The notes below the pieces were generated by a model. That model did no database searches. It worked only from the letters and a program-made list of their open reading frames with translations, and was not told where the DNA came from. A stretch of 64,000 nucleotides of DNA from Pseudovibrio denitrificans JCM 12308 (lineage in GTDB: Bacteria; Pseudomonadota; Alphaproteobacteria; Rhizobiales; Stappiaceae). Both the position numbers and the translations under genes were made by a program. This document shows, piece after piece, positions 33,979 through 43,645 of this stretch. Within the stretch, counting starts at the first letter, position 1. Each line of letters starts with the position of its first letter. Where the stretch lies: contig NZ_BAZK01000010.1 of assembly GCF_001310815.1 (NCBI RefSeq), positions 62,001 to 126,000 on the forward strand. Direction: 5' to 3'.

Positions 33979-34113
33979 ATGAAGCGTACTTTCCAACCGA
34001 GCAACCTTGTTCGCAAGCGTCGCCACGGCTTCCGGGCACGTATGGCAACCAAAAATGGCCGCCAGGTTCTGGCACGTCGTCGTGCTAAGGGTCGTAAGCG
34101 TCTTAGCGCTTAA
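33979..34113 (+). CDS. rpmH: 50S ribosomal protein L34
   Basis: A 44-aa, very basic protein starting [20 protein letters not shown] and ending [12 protein letters not shown], which is L34 along its whole length. It is part of the large ribosomal subunit. It is followed by rnpA 62 bp on, then yidC, the classical order of this operon. The gene is too short to be found by length filters but is beyond doubt. Confidence 0.97.
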   Translation: MKRTFQPSNLVRKRRHGFRARMATKNGRQVLARRRAKGRKRLSA

Positions 34114-34175
34114 TCGCGACGTTGCGCGGCGGCATTCACTTCATAAACATTGAACACAAGTTCCGCCGCAAAAAC

Positions 34176-34580
34176 ATGAAAACACTCAAAAAGCGCTCCG
34201 AGTTTCTTACCGTTGCAAAAGGCGGAAGGACAGCTCGGCGTGCTTTTGTGCTTCAAGCGGCTAAAACCCGCAGTGATGGCGCCCCTCGGATGGGTTACAC
34301 GGTCACCAAGAAAACCGGGAACTCAGTTGAGCGCAGTCGTATTAAGCGCCGACTACGAGCTGCTGTCGCATCTCTCGATTTGGATATTGCCCAGACTGGC
34401 GCCGACTATGTTCTGGTTGGCCGGAGAGCAGCACTTTCCCAGCCCTTCGAGGATCTTCTGAAAGATCTCAAAGGCAGTGTGAAGAATGCGTTCAAGCCTC
34501 GTAAATCTCGCCCTATCCGATCAAAACCGAATTCGCTGGCAAATTCTAAACCTCCACATGATAAAGTGCAGGCGGACTGA
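34176..34580 (+). CDS. rnpA: Ribonuclease P protein component
   Basis: A 134-aa basic protein that assists RNase P RNA in cutting tRNA 5' leaders. The start MKTLKKRSEFLTVAKGGRTA and the RNA-binding motif SVERSRIKRRLRAAV (the RNR motif region) are characteristic. Upstream in-frame start codons exist at 34122, but family similarity begins at 34176. A basic, unstructured tail (KPRKSRPIRSKPNS) follows. The gene sits between rpmH and yidC; I see no yidD gene between rnpA and yidC. Confidence 0.93.
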   Translation: MKTLKKRSEFLTVAKGGRTARRAFVLQAAKTRSDGAPRMGYTVTKKTGNSVERSRIKRRLRAAVASLDLDIAQTGADYVLVGRRAALSQPFEDLLKDLKGSVKNAFKPRKSRPIRSKPNSLANSKPPHDKVQAD

Positions 34581-34629
34581 CCAGTGATGAATGTTTATTC
34601 CACCCTTTTGAAAATGAGTGATCCAGTCG

Positions 34630-36441
34630 ATGAACGATAATCGCAATATGATCGTAGCGATCGTCCTGTCGCTGGTTGTGCTATTGGGCTGGCAATATTT
34701 TATTGCCGGACCACAGTTAGAAGCTCAGCAGGAAGCGCAACAGGCGCAGCTGGCAAACGATGCACAACAAGCCGGTTCCAGCTCACCCGTTGCACTGCCT
34801 GAAGGTGCATCCGGCCAGGTGACTGCCCCAGGAACCGAAAGCGGAACCGCTGCGCAATCATTCGTCAGTCGCGAACAGGCACTGGCTGCATCTCCTCGTC
34901 TGACCATTGATACCCCTAGCCTCTCCGGTTCCGTAAACCTGAAGGGCGCGAAGCTGGATGACCTTCGCCTGAAGGGCTACCGTCAGACCATCGCCAAGGA
35001 CAGCGAAACTGTTGTTCTGTTCTCACCAAAAGGCAGCCCTGCTCCTTACTATGCAGAACATGGCTGGGTTGCAGACCCAGGTGTACAGATCAAGCTTCCA
35101 AACGCTGAAACTGTCTGGACTGCAGAGACTTCCGGCAATCTGACCCCATCTTCTCCAATCGTCCTGAGCTGGGACAATGGTGAAGGTCTGGTATTCAAGC
35201 GTACCTTCTCTGTTGACGAGAACTACATGTTCACTGTCGATCAGGAAGTACAGAACAACTCCGGTCAGAATGTTCAGCTGTACCCATATGGCCTGATCGC
35301 ACGTAACGGTGAGCCTGAAACCGCTGGTTTCTTCGTTCTGCACGAAGGCCTTATCGGTGTGATTGGCGACGAAGGCCTGCAGGAAATCAACTACTCTGAT
35401 CTGATTGATGACGGCAGCATTCGCCCAGGTCGCGCTAACATGGGCTGGCTGGGCTTTACCGATAAATACTGGGCGGCAACTCTGATCCCAACTCCGGGTA
35501 CAGAATTCCAGCCGAACTTCTCTTACAACGCACGTACTCAGAACTTCCAGAGTGACTATCTCGGCAGCGCGACACAGGTTGTTGACGGTGCGAAGATCAC
35601 CAATTCTTCCCTGCTCTATGCAGGTGCGAAGATTACTAGTCTGATTGATGGCTATCAGAATTCCTACGATATCCTGAACTTCGACCTGATGATCGACTGG
35701 GGTTGGTTCTACTTCCTGACCAAGCCGATGTTCTGGACCATTGACTGGCTCTACTCTCTGGTTGGCAACTTCGGTATTGCGATCCTGCTCGTGACCGTGA
35801 TTGTGAAAGCAATCTTCTTCCCGCTGGCTAACAAATCCTACGTCTCCATGAGCCGTATGAAGCTTGTTCAGCCGAAGATGACTGAAATCCGCGAGAAGTA
35901 TAAGGACGACAAGCAGAAGCAGCAGCAGGCCATGATGGAGCTGTATAAGACTGAGAAGATCAACCCGTTGGCAGGTTGTTTGCCAATGCTGATCCAGATC
36001 CCGGTCTTCTTCTCGCTCTATAAGGTTCTGTTCGTCACCATCGAGATGCGCCATGCGCCATTCTTCGGATGGATTCAGGATCTTTCTGCCCCAGACCCAA
36101 CCACCATCTTCAACCTGTTTGGTCTGATCCCTTGGGACCCACCAACATTCCTGATGATTGGTGTATGGCCTCTGATCATGGGTATCACCATGTTCCTGCA
36201 GATGAAGATGAACCCGGCACCAGCTGAACCTGCACAGCAGATGATCTTCAACTGGATGCCAGTGATCTTCACCTTCATGTTGGCTACCTTCCCAGCTGGT
36301 CTTGTGATCTACTGGGCATGGAACAACACCCTCTCTGTTCTGCAGCAAGGTGTGATCATGCGTCGTCAGGGCGTAAAGCTTGAGTTGTTTGACAACCTGA
36401 AAGCGACCTTCAAGCGCAAGCCTAAGGAAGAAAGCAAGTAA
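34630..36441 (+). CDS. yidC: Membrane protein insertase YidC
   Basis: A 603-aa protein. An N-terminal helix (MIVAIVLSLVVLLGWQYFIA) is followed by a Gln/Ala-rich linker, a large periplasmic beta domain at about residues 80-345, and a C-terminal five-helix insertase core (GWFYFLTKPMFWTIDWLYSL then NKSYVSMSRMKLVQPKMTEI). It inserts and folds inner-membrane proteins alone or with SecYEG. The ATG at 34630 starts the canonical MNDNRN sequence; an upstream codon at 34618 adds three residues only. It follows rnpA by 49 bp and ends at a strong terminator. Confidence 0.95.
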   Translation: MNDNRNMIVAIVLSLVVLLGWQYFIAGPQLEAQQEAQQAQLANDAQQAGSSSPVALPEGASGQVTAPGTESGTAAQSFVSREQALAASPRLTIDTPSLSGSVNLKGAKLDDLRLKGYRQTIAKDSETVVLFSPKGSPAPYYAEHGWVADPGVQIKLPNAETVWTAETSGNLTPSSPIVLSWDNGEGLVFKRTFSVDENYMFTVDQEVQNNSGQNVQLYPYGLIARNGEPETAGFFVLHEGLIGVIGDEGLQEINYSDLIDDGSIRPGRANMGWLGFTDKYWAATLIPTPGTEFQPNFSYNARTQNFQSDYLGSATQVVDGAKITNSSLLYAGAKITSLIDGYQNSYDILNFDLMIDWGWFYFLTKPMFWTIDWLYSLVGNFGIAILLVTVIVKAIFFPLANKSYVSMSRMKLVQPKMTEIREKYKDDKQKQQQAMMELYKTEKINPLAGCLPMLIQIPVFFSLYKVLFVTIEMRHAPFFGWIQDLSAPDPTTIFNLFGLIPWDPPTFLMIGVWPLIMGITMFLQMKMNPAPAEPAQQMIFNWMPVIFTFMLATFPAGLVIYWAWNNTLSVLQQGVIMRRQGVKLELFDNLKATFKRKPKEESK

Positions 36442-36464
36442 GCTTTCTCAGATGACAGAGATTG

Positions 36465-36493
36465 AAAACGCGGTCTTAGGGCCGCGTTTTTTC
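36465..36493 (+). terminator. Rho-independent terminator after yidC
   Basis: Stem AAAACGCGG (36465-36473) / CCGCGTTTT (36482-36490) followed by more T, 24 bp after the yidC stop. Confidence 0.9.
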
Positions 36494-36601
36494 GTTGAAT
36501 GAACCGTTGGTATTGGCAGAGTTCTGGTGTGCCGGACATAAAGGTAAAGCATTGCAAAACACCACTCGACCAAATCGAGATTGCAGGTTAAAAGGCAGGG
36601 C

Positions 36602-37252
36602 ATGAGCTCAGAAAAAGAATATTCAGCAGAACAACTGGAGGCGGGACGCCTTCTGTTTGCGCGTCCTTGGGAATTTATTACTAGTGTGAAAGAGATGCAT
36701 CAGCTTCCAGTGCTTGATGGCATTGAGATCGCTTTTGCCGGTCGTTCCAACGTTGGTAAGTCCAGCCTGATCAACAAGCTCACTGGCAAAAAGGCGTTGG
36801 CTCGTACGTCCAACACGCCGGGTCGTACGCAGATGCTGAACTTCTTTGGTGCTGAGCACTCCATGCTCAAGATTGTCGACATGCCTGGCTACGGTTACGC
36901 GGAAGCGCCGAAGGGTATGGTGGATGCATGGACCTCACTCATTTTTGATTACCTGCGTGGCCGAAGCACCTTGCGTCGTGTTTTTTCACTGATCGACTCA
37001 CGTCACGGCATCAAGAAGAACGATCTTGATGCTATGGCGATTCTGGACAAGGCTGCGGTTCCTTATCAGGTCGTGCTGACCAAAGCCGATAAACTGAAAC
37101 CGGGACAGCTTCAGCGCATGAAAGAAGAGACGCTGAAAGTGCTCGCGAAACGCCCTGCTGCACATCCGGAAGTCATTGCCACCTCTTCGGAAAAAGGCCT
37201 TGGCATGGATGATCTACGCGCTGAGATCGCTCAGCTGGTCAGCTACGGCTAA
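36602..37252 (+). CDS. engB: Ribosome biogenesis GTP-binding protein YihA/YsxC (EngB)
   Basis: A 216-aa GTPase. The G motifs are in order: G1 [13 protein letters not shown]3 [13 protein letters not shown] and G4 TKADKL, with a G5 Ser near SSEKGLG. EngB takes part in assembly of the large ribosomal subunit. ATG 36602 is preferred over an in-frame TTG at 36581. It lies downstream of yidC, as is common in alphaproteobacteria, but behind its own terminator-separated promoter. Confidence 0.93.
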   Translation: MSSEKEYSAEQLEAGRLLFARPWEFITSVKEMHQLPVLDGIEIAFAGRSNVGKSSLINKLTGKKALARTSNTPGRTQMLNFFGAEHSMLKIVDMPGYGYAEAPKGMVDAWTSLIFDYLRGRSTLRRVFSLIDSRHGIKKNDLDAMAILDKAAVPYQVVLTKADKLKPGQLQRMKEETLKVLAKRPAAHPEVIATSSEKGLGMDDLRAEIAQLVSYG

Positions 37253-37262
37253 CGATTTCAAA

Positions 37263-37294
37263 GGTGCAGGGCTCATAATTCCCTGCGCCTTTTC
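37263..37294 (+). terminator. Rho-independent terminator after engB
   Basis: Stem GGTGCAGGG (37263-37271) / CCCTGCGCC (37281-37289), one G-T pair, then TTTTC; 11 bp after the stop. Confidence 0.85.
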
Positions 37295-37537
37295 TATCTC
37301 GGACGGCAGCCCTGCAAACATATCCGACTGCCCTTGTCCATCCTGCAATTTGTTGAAAATCCCTTGTTCTCACGTTTTGCTGCCTTTTCCCCAAGCGCTC
37401 TTAACCTCTTCTTGACCTTGGGTCAATTTACCCCCCGAATATAGACAGACCGTCGTCGAAGGGGAGGTCGTCGAATGTCTGGAAAAGACAAACAAGATCA
37501 CAATCACAGTGCTGCTGCGAAGAAAAGGGGATGAGGC

Positions 37538-38463
37538 ATGTGCGCAACTCCATCCCTCCGTCATCATTGGGCACTCGTGCCTGAGCATGCGATCACCAAT
37601 GCACTGACTTATACGTGGCGTTTCATTCATACTCTGCCGACATTGTTGCTGGCAGGTCTGAACTTCAAGAAGTGGTACAAGGCCCGGCAGTTTGGCCCTA
37701 ACCCGTTGGAACGCTCCTTGATCTCCGCTTATCTGCGTGATGAGTTTGTGTTGCATTACCAACCAATCGTGCGTGTAACCGATCGCAAGCTCGTTGGAGC
37801 TGAAGCTCTGATCAGATGGGAGCATCCCGAGAGTGGGCTTCTGCCCCCTTCCCGTTTCATCACCACATTGTGCCGGAGCTGCCTTGGCAAGGACGTGGGC
37901 TATTGGGTGATCCGTGAAGCGTGTAAGGCACGCAGCGGGTGGAGCAATCTGGTAGATCCAAACTTCAAGATCTCCGTGAACATCTGCGGCAGGATGTTTG
38001 TTGACCAATACATCGTCTCCCGCATTCAAAAGATTTTACAGGACACTGGCACTCCCGGGCATTTCTTAGAGCTTGAAGTGACGGAACGGATTGATCTGGA
38101 CCGCGCTCCGCATGCCATTGAGAACATGCGTCAGCTGCAGGAGCTGGGTATCTCTGTTGCGTTTGATGACTTCGGCACCGGTTTTGCTCCATGAAGCATC
38201 TGCTGGATTGCCCGGTTGACCGGATCAAGATCGACCGTAGTTTTATGTCAGGTGTACCGAACTCTGCCGTTCACAGCACCGCCTGTGCTCACCTCATTGA
38301 GCTTGCTCATCTGCTCGATATGGAGGTGACGGCTGAGGGTGTTGAAACCGAAGAGCAAATGAAGCTCTTGGAGAGCAGCGGCTGCACCAATGCGCAGGGC
38401 TACTTATTCTCTGCACCAGCCGGAGAAGATGGTTTTGCGGATTATCTGCGTGAGAGGCATTAG
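37538..38463 (+). pseudogene. EAL-domain cyclic-di-GMP phosphodiesterase, broken by one missing base
   Basis: An EAL domain covers almost the whole protein. The N-terminal ~60 residues include a possible hydrophobic stretch. Substrate and metal motifs are visible: GAEALIRWEHPE, SVNICGRMF (Asn), LEVTER, AFDDFGTGF, then after the break DRIKIDRSF, AEGVETEEQ and QGYLFS. Near 38187-38190 (TTTGCTCCATG) one base is missing, so reading stops in FAP* and resumes as MKHLLDCPVDRIKID. The restored protein is 308 aa. The family hydrolyses cyclic di-GMP to pGpG and favours motile over sessile life. No GGDEF domain is present. All catalytic residues would be in place if the break is a sequence error. Confidence 0.8.
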
Positions 38464-38609
38464 ACAATTTCCTCTTTTACTTGAGTAAATCCACGCAGGC
38501 GGGGATGACTGAACATTTGTGACGTGATCATAATGCGGTTATATACTTCACACGCAGTCCGTGTGATTTGCGTATCAATCCATTGTTTTCTCCAGGTGTA
38601 CCAATCGCT

Positions 38610-39497
38610 ATGAGTTTCTCGGAATCCAGTAATCGTGCGCACGTCATTGCCCAAGCTCTTCCTTATATGCAGCGCTATGATGACCGACGTGTTGTTGTAA
38701 AGTACGGCGGCAATGCCATGGGAGACGACTCCCTTTCCCGCGCTTTTGCCCGAGACATTACTCTGCTGCGCCAGTCTGGTGTGCATCCTGTTGTTGTTCA
38801 TGGTGGCGGCCCTCAGATCGGCTCCATGCTGGATCGGCTGAACATCAAGAGCGAGTTCAAAGGCGGCCTGCGTGTCACTGACCAGGCAACCGTTGAAGTG
38901 GTTGAGATGGTTCTGGCAGGCTCCATCAACAAAGGCATTGTTGCGGACATCAACCGTGAAGGTGGCCGCGCTATCGGTCTTTGCGGCAAGGATGGCGACA
39001 TGGTCACTGCCCGTAAGCTGCACCGCAAACATCGTGATCCAGATTCCAAGATTGAAGAAATTCTTGATCTTGGTTTCGTTGGCGAGCCTGAGGCGGTGAA
39101 TGCCAAAGTGCTTGAGCTGATCCTTGAGCGTGATCTCATTCCTGTTGTTGCTCCTGTAGCTCCAGGGCGTGATGGTGCAACCTACAACATCAACGCTGAC
39201 ACCTTTGCTGGTGCGATTGCGGGTTCCTTGAACGCCAAACGCCTGTTGTTCCTTACAGACGTACCGGGCGTTCTGGATAAAGACGGCAAGCTGATCAAGC
39301 AGCTGACCCGTGCTGGTGCCCGTGCTCTTATCGAAGACGGCACCATCTCCGGCGGTATGATCCCGAAAGTTGAGACCTGCCTTGAAGCCCTTGATCAGGG
39401 CGTGGAAGGCGTGGTGATTGTTGACGGTAAAGTCGCTCACGCGGTTCTTCTGGAACTCTTCACCGACCACGGTGCAGGTACTCTTATCGTACCTTAA
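38610..39497 (+). CDS. argB: Acetylglutamate kinase
   Basis: A 295-aa amino-acid kinase. The start region [20 protein letters not shown] precedes [10 protein letters not shown] and the substrate motif [11 protein letters not shown], with a C-terminal region [18 protein letters not shown]. It phosphorylates N-acetyl-L-glutamate in arginine synthesis and is probably inhibited by arginine, as in related hexameric enzymes with an N-terminal helix. ATG 38610 is chosen by family start; 38568 is an upstream in-frame codon. A hairpin follows at 39509-39533. Confidence 0.94.
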   Translation: MSFSESSNRAHVIAQALPYMQRYDDRRVVVKYGGNAMGDDSLSRAFARDITLLRQSGVHPVVVHGGGPQIGSMLDRLNIKSEFKGGLRVTDQATVEVVEMVLAGSINKGIVADINREGGRAIGLCGKDGDMVTARKLHRKHRDPDSKIEEILDLGFVGEPEAVNAKVLELILERDLIPVVAPVAPGRDGATYNINADTFAGAIAGSLNAKRLLFLTDVPGVLDKDGKLIKQLTRAGARALIEDGTISGGMIPKVETCLEALDQGVEGVVIVDGKVAHAVLLELFTDHGAGTLIVP

Positions 39498-39508
39498 TGG
39501 CAGCTTCA

Positions 39509-39540
39509 GAGAGGCGAATAATGGTCGCCTCTCTTGCTAT
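39509..39540 (+). terminator. Probable terminator after argB
   Basis: Perfect 9-bp stem GAGAGGCGA (39509-39517) / TCGCCTCTC (39525-39533) with a weak TTGCT tail. Confidence 0.7.
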
Positions 39541-39611
39541 CCTTATTCTTTCCTGTTTTGCTTGGTATCAAACAACACTTATCGGCATTGCTGATAGCTG
39601 AACGGATAAGC

Positions 39612-40310
39612 ATGACCAACTCCCCATTTGCCAGCGTTGAAAGCTGGATTTTTGATCTGGACAATACTCTCTATCCTCACCACTCAAATCTGTTCGATCA
39701 GATCGACCAGAGGATGTCTGAGTTTGTTCAAAAGCTCACTGGTAAACCTGCTGAACAGGCCAGAGAGCTGCAGATTTCCTATTACAAAGAGTATGGAACC
39801 ACCCTTCGCGGCTTGATGCTGGAGCACAACATCGAGCCTGATGAATTCCTTGAGTATGTTCACGACATTGACCACTCTGTGTTGCAACCAAACCCGACGC
39901 TTGCTGATGCAATCAACCAGTTGCCAGGCAAGTGTTACATCCTGACCAACGGGACACGGAAGCACGCGGAGTCTGTGGCGAACCGACTGGGCATTACGCA
40001 CCATTTCGAAGACATCTTCGGCATTATGGAAGCTGATCTGATCCCGAAGCCTGCGGAAGAGACTTACCAGCGCTTCTTGGTAAAGAATGGCATTCTTCCT
40101 AAGAAAGCGGCCATGTTTGAGGATCTTTCCCGCAATCTGGTGGTTCCAAACTCCCTCGGCATGCGCACAGTGCTTGTTGTGCCTGACGGAACACGCGAGG
40201 TTTTCCGCGAAGATTGGGAGCTTTCCAGTGGCTCTGAGCCGCATGTGGACTTTGTGACGGACCATCTGGATGGGTTCCTGCACAATATCCTAGGGGAACT
40301 CAAGAATTAG
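39612..40310 (+). CDS. Pyrimidine 5'-nucleotidase (HAD family)
   Basis: A 232-aa HAD-like hydrolase. Motif I is IFDLDNTLYPHHSNLFDQ, motif II is YILTNGTRKHAE, and the Lys and Asp of motifs III-IV lie in LIPKPAEETY and AAMFEDLSRNL. The DNTLYP form is typical of pyrimidine 5'-nucleotidases (SDT1/YjjG-like), which remove phosphate from UMP and CMP. Start 39612 is the family start; the ORF opens upstream at 39534. Between argB and dapD it follows a frequent alphaproteobacterial order. Confidence 0.88.
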   Translation: MTNSPFASVESWIFDLDNTLYPHHSNLFDQIDQRMSEFVQKLTGKPAEQARELQISYYKEYGTTLRGLMLEHNIEPDEFLEYVHDIDHSVLQPNPTLADAINQLPGKCYILTNGTRKHAESVANRLGITHHFEDIFGIMEADLIPKPAEETYQRFLVKNGILPKKAAMFEDLSRNLVVPNSLGMRTVLVVPDGTREVFREDWELSSGSEPHVDFVTDHLDGFLHNILGELKN

Positions 40311-40501
40311 GCTAAATACCTCTAAACACGATAGTGCTTCCGATTTGCATCTTAAACTCCAGTAAGGGCAGTTTTGACCAAAAATTGCAAATTTTGCGCA
40401 TAATAAGGCGCAAACAGAAAAAATATCACGACTGGCTAGACGAATGCCTTTTTTCCCTTTATTGAGATTAATTCAAGAACTCATAAGGAAGGGCATTCGT
40501 C

Positions 40502-41395
40502 ATGGTTTCACTGCGCGCGCTACATGCATTTTCACTGCTGGCTAAACACGGCCGAGCAGCTCGTGCCGCAGAGGATCTTGGCGTTACACCATCAGCCCTA
40601 ACGCACCTTCTCCGATCCTTGGAGAACGAGCTTGGCGCCGCTCTGGTTATTCGTGATGGCCGCGGCCTTGCGCTGACTGAAGAAGGCCAGCGCCTTTCTT
40701 CCAATCTTGGCAACTCCTTTGACCAGATTGAGCATGCGGTGGAGGCATTCCGCCGCAGAAGCCGGACTGAGCTGCGCATTTCTACCCTTTCTACGGTTGC
40801 GACGCGCTGGCTTATTCCGCGCCTGCCGGACTTTCAGGAGAAACATCCGGATATTGAGCTGCTGATCTCGACCAGTATGCGCGTCGTGGACCTTGATAGA
40901 GAGTCCTATGATTGCGCAATCCGGCTGGGGGATGGGGCTTGGCCGCATGTAGAGCGGCATCAGCTCTGGCAGGAAGATCTGGTTGTCGCGTTTGCTCCTC
41001 AGTTGAGTAACGGTGATCCGAACCCGGATATCAAGCTGCTGGATAAGCTGAAGCTGCTGCACACCTCCTCCAGACGTGAAGACTGGCCTCGCTGGCTCAA
41101 TGGCACCGGTCTGCCGCATCCTGATCAGACGTCCGGTGCAATGTTTGAAAGCCGGAACATGGCTATTCAGGCGGCTGTTGCTGGTATGGGCGCGATTGCA
41201 ATCGACACCCGCTTTGTTGAACAGGAAGTGGCTGCAGGCCATCTTGTTGTTCCTGACTGGCCTCGCCTGTCGCTGGAAAGCGGCTATTGGTTTGTGCGAA
41301 ATGCGAACCGTCCGCTGACCCGTCCGGTTGCTTCTTTCCATAAATGGCTCATGGAACAATCCCAGCAGCCATTCAAGGCACCTGAAACAACCTAA
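40502..41395 (+). CDS. LysR-family transcriptional regulator (GcvA-like)
   Basis: A 297-aa regulator. The winged-helix domain at residues 1-60 reads SLLAKHGRAARAAEDLGVTP then SALTHLLRSLENELG. The rest is the periplasmic-binding-like effector domain, and the segment RAAEDLGVTPSALTH is of the GcvA/AmpR subtype. It has its own promoter region of about 190 bp and lies between a nucleotidase and dapD. It would bind a small molecule and switch nearby or distant genes; its targets are not evident here. Confidence 0.86.
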   Translation: MVSLRALHAFSLLAKHGRAARAAEDLGVTPSALTHLLRSLENELGAALVIRDGRGLALTEEGQRLSSNLGNSFDQIEHAVEAFRRRSRTELRISTLSTVATRWLIPRLPDFQEKHPDIELLISTSMRVVDLDRESYDCAIRLGDGAWPHVERHQLWQEDLVVAFAPQLSNGDPNPDIKLLDKLKLLHTSSRREDWPRWLNGTGLPHPDQTSGAMFESRNMAIQAAVAGMGAIAIDTRFVEQEVAAGHLVVPDWPRLSLESGYWFVRNANRPLTRPVASFHKWLMEQSQQPFKAPETT

Positions 41396-41505
41396 ATCGA
41401 TAGATGAGACAACCGGAAGTCTGAGAGTATTGACTTCTGGTTGGTGCTTGCGTACCCCTCGGTAGCTCTAATTCGTAACCCATTAATTGTGAGAGTCTGC
41501 CGCCA

Positions 41506-42357
41506 ATGAGCCAGATTGATCTTGCGGCCCTAGAGGCCACCATCAACGCTGCATTTGATGACCGTGATAACATCAGCACTGACACCACTGGTGACGTGCG
41601 TGATGCAGTTAACACCGCACTGAACCTTATGGATCACGGCAAGCTGCGCGTTGCGGATAAAACCTCTGGCGACTGGGTGGTCAATCAGTGGGCCAAGAAA
41701 GCAGTTCTGCTCTCTTTCCGCCTGAACCCAATGCAGATCATCAAAGGCGGTCCAGACGACGCTCCTTGGTGGGATAAAGTTCCTTCCAAGTTCGATGGCT
41801 GGGGTGCTATCGACTTTGAAGAAGCTGGTTTCCGTGCTGTTCCTGGTTCCATCGTTCGTCGCTCCGCATTCGTCGGCAAATCTGCTGTTCTGATGCCTTC
41901 CTTCGTGAACCTTGGTGCGTTTGTTGATGAAGGCACAATGGTTGATACATGGGTGACTGTTGGTTCCTGTGCGCAGATCGGTAAAAACGTTCACCTTTCT
42001 GGCGGCGTTGGCATCGGTGGTGTTCTTGAGCCGCTTCAGGCTGGCCCGGTTATCATTGAAGACAACTGCTTCATCGGTGCTCGTTCTGAGGTTGTTGAAG
42101 GCGTTATCGTTCGTGAAGGTGCAGTGCTTTCCATGGGCGTGTTTATCTCCGCGACGACTAAAATTGTAGACCGCACCACCGGTGAAATCTTCTACGGTGA
42201 AGTGCCTGCGTACTCTGTTGTTGTTCCGGGCTCTATGCCAGGCAAGCCGCTTCCAGACGGCACTCCAGGTCCAAACCTGGGCTGCGCGGTTATCGTGAAG
42301 CGCGTTGATGCACAGACCCGTGCGAAGACTTCTGTGAACGATCTTCTGCGCGACTAA
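41506..42357 (+). CDS. dapD: 2,3,4,5-tetrahydropyridine-2,6-dicarboxylate N-succinyltransferase
   Basis: A 283-aa hexapeptide-repeat acyltransferase (left-handed beta helix at about residues 100-240). Characteristic text is [20 protein letters not shown] and [20 protein letters not shown]. It succinylates tetrahydrodipicolinate in lysine and meso-diaminopimelate synthesis. GAGAG lies a little upstream of the ATG. It ends at a strong terminator. Confidence 0.95.
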   Translation: MSQIDLAALEATINAAFDDRDNISTDTTGDVRDAVNTALNLMDHGKLRVADKTSGDWVVNQWAKKAVLLSFRLNPMQIIKGGPDDAPWWDKVPSKFDGWGAIDFEEAGFRAVPGSIVRRSAFVGKSAVLMPSFVNLGAFVDEGTMVDTWVTVGSCAQIGKNVHLSGGVGIGGVLEPLQAGPVIIEDNCFIGARSEVVEGVIVREGAVLSMGVFISATTKIVDRTTGEIFYGEVPAYSVVVPGSMPGKPLPDGTPGPNLGCAVIVKRVDAQTRAKTSVNDLLRD

Positions 42358-42384
42358 GAATTCTGATCAGTTTTGATCGATCAA

Positions 42385-42412
42385 AGCCGGGGCAAATGCT
42401 CCGGCTTTTTTC
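42385..42412 (+). terminator. Rho-independent terminator after dapD
   Basis: Stem AGCCGGGGC (42385-42393) / GCTCCGGCT (42398-42406) with one G-T pair, loop AAAT, then TTTTT. Confidence 0.9.
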
Positions 42413-42558
42413 ATGGCTACCTCCTTCAAATTTCCTCGGTTCTGCAGCTGGGCTTAACCTAAATTGCAGCCCGGTTACGCTATGAACACATTCCCTCAAG
42501 ATGTCGGTTGCTTCGCCTGAACGCATGAGTATATTGCGCTTAGATTTTGTGAGGCCCC

Positions 42559-43017
42559 ATGAATAAGAACAGCAATCTGCACAAACTGGTTTTCCCGCTG
42601 GATCCGCATGACTGGCACGGCATTGAAAGTGAAACTGTGTGGGTACGCTCGCTCGGTGGCAATCGCTATAAGCTGGAGAACACACCGTTCTTCGCTTGCG
42701 GCGTGGCCAATGGTGATGAGCTGCTGGCAAATCGTGAAAAAGGGCAACTGGTCTTTGACAAGGTGGCCAAGGCTTCCGGTCACTCCACCTACCGCATCAT
42801 GGTGGAAGAGACGACACAGCCAGACGAGTTCTCCAAGCAGTGGGCCAAGCTTGAGAAGCTGGGCTGCACCTGTGAGGACATTGATGCTGACCCACCACTC
42901 TTCAGCGTGGACATTCCTGCCAGCGTGGATATCCACGTTGCCTACGCTATTTTGGAGGAAGGTGAAGGCTTGGGCATCTGGGCGTTTGAAGAAGGCCACT
43001 GCGGCCACCAGATCTAA
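42559..43017 (+). CDS. DUF4265 domain-containing protein
   Basis: A 152-aa cytoplasmic protein that matches DUF4265 along its length. It starts MNKNSNLHKLVFPLDPHDWH; conserved pieces include ESETVWVRSLGGNRYKLENT, TPFFACGVANGDEL and GKASGHSTYRIM-like text (VAKASGHSTYRIM), near YAILEEGEGLGIWAFEEGH. There is no signal peptide and no membrane segment. No biochemical role is known for the family. It has its own terminator and is flanked by unrelated genes. Confidence 0.8.
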   Translation: MNKNSNLHKLVFPLDPHDWHGIESETVWVRSLGGNRYKLENTPFFACGVANGDELLANREKGQLVFDKVAKASGHSTYRIMVEETTQPDEFSKQWAKLEKLGCTCEDIDADPPLFSVDIPASVDIHVAYAILEEGEGLGIWAFEEGHCGHQI

Positions 43018-43055
43018 ATCTTCACTCAGCACTGTCTGAAAAGAAACACGAATAT

Positions 43056-43085
43056 CACCGCATGGCTCTCCGTGCGGTGTTTGTG
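43056..43085 (+). terminator. Terminator after the DUF4265 gene
   Basis: Perfect 7-bp stem CACCGCA (43056-43062) / TGCGGTG (43073-43079), followed by TTTGTGTTT. Confidence 0.75.
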
Positions 43086-43535
43086 TTTGAGGACCCCGTT
43101 TGAACGGGTGGAGCAAGGCGAACAGGCTCTGCCTGCGCTACTTGTTAGAAATGTTTCTTCGGCATTGGCTGTTCGCCTCGCCCGGGCCTTTTCTCATGAA
43201 CACGCGGGCTCCCTCTCGAACAGACGCGACAGGCACGTTTGCACATCACAGATGCACTTCCATGCCTTTGACAGTTTCCTGTCACCACCGGACGCCCTTC
43301 GGAACGACCCCAAGCTCCCTACTACCACTGTGGTCTCAATAGGGTATGGCGCTTCACCGGACCTCCCGACACGATACGTTACCTCATGCCGGTAGCCCAA
43401 CCCCACCCACGCCACGGAATGGACGGTCCACTCCTGCCCGAATGCGTGGGCACGAGAGTTAGGATAGGGCTGATTTTGGGAAGGGGGATAAGTTTTTTAG
43501 GCGAAAGTCAGTTGCTTATCGACTAAGCCCACCGC
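43086..43535. other. Structured intergenic region of unknown nature
   Basis: About 450 bp richer in G/C than its neighbours. It has inverted repeats CCCGTT/AACGGG (43095-43100, 43103-43108) and AGGCGAACAG/CTGTTCGCCT (43116-43125, 43169-43178). Open frames cross it on both strands (43072-43395 plus and 43194-43415 minus), but neither has a ribosome site or protein-like composition. The mix of stable stems and overlapping frames resembles a structured RNA or an intergenic mobile element. I could not match it to RNase P RNA, tmRNA, 6S or SRP RNA signatures. Confidence 0.4.
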
Positions 43536-43640
43536 CGTCATCCCGCATAGGATGCGGGATCTAGTGCAACGATCGCTGCTGTTTAAGCAAGATGCTCTAG
43601 ATCCCGGGTCTCAGCTACGCTTCGCCCGGGATGACGTCAT
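43536..43640. repeat. Composite palindromic intergenic repeat
   Basis: A nested inverted repeat. The outer arms are GTCATCCCG at the left (43537-43545) and CGGGATGAC at the right (43627-43635). The inner arms are GGGATCTAG (43556-43564) and CTAGATCCC (43606-43614 region), with each side folding on itself (ATCCCGCATAGGATGCGGGAT and ATCCCGGG...CCCGGGAT). This form is typical of multi-copy intergenic palindromic elements in alphaproteobacteria. Confidence 0.65.
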
Positions 43641-43645
43641 TGTTC

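Noticed and set aside
35023..36348. Long minus-strand open frame of 441 codons
   Set aside because: It is the antisense shadow of yidC, whose protein is certain; its composition (many His, Gln and Trp) is that of a complement frame.
43072..43415. Possible short proteins on both strands of the structured region
   Set aside because: Neither frame has a Shine-Dalgarno site or protein-like features, and the stems suggest RNA or repeat structure instead.
43086..43535. RNase P RNA or tmRNA as identity of the structured region
   Set aside because: The conserved GAAAGTCCGG-type core of RNase P RNA and a tmRNA tag sequence are not present on either strand.
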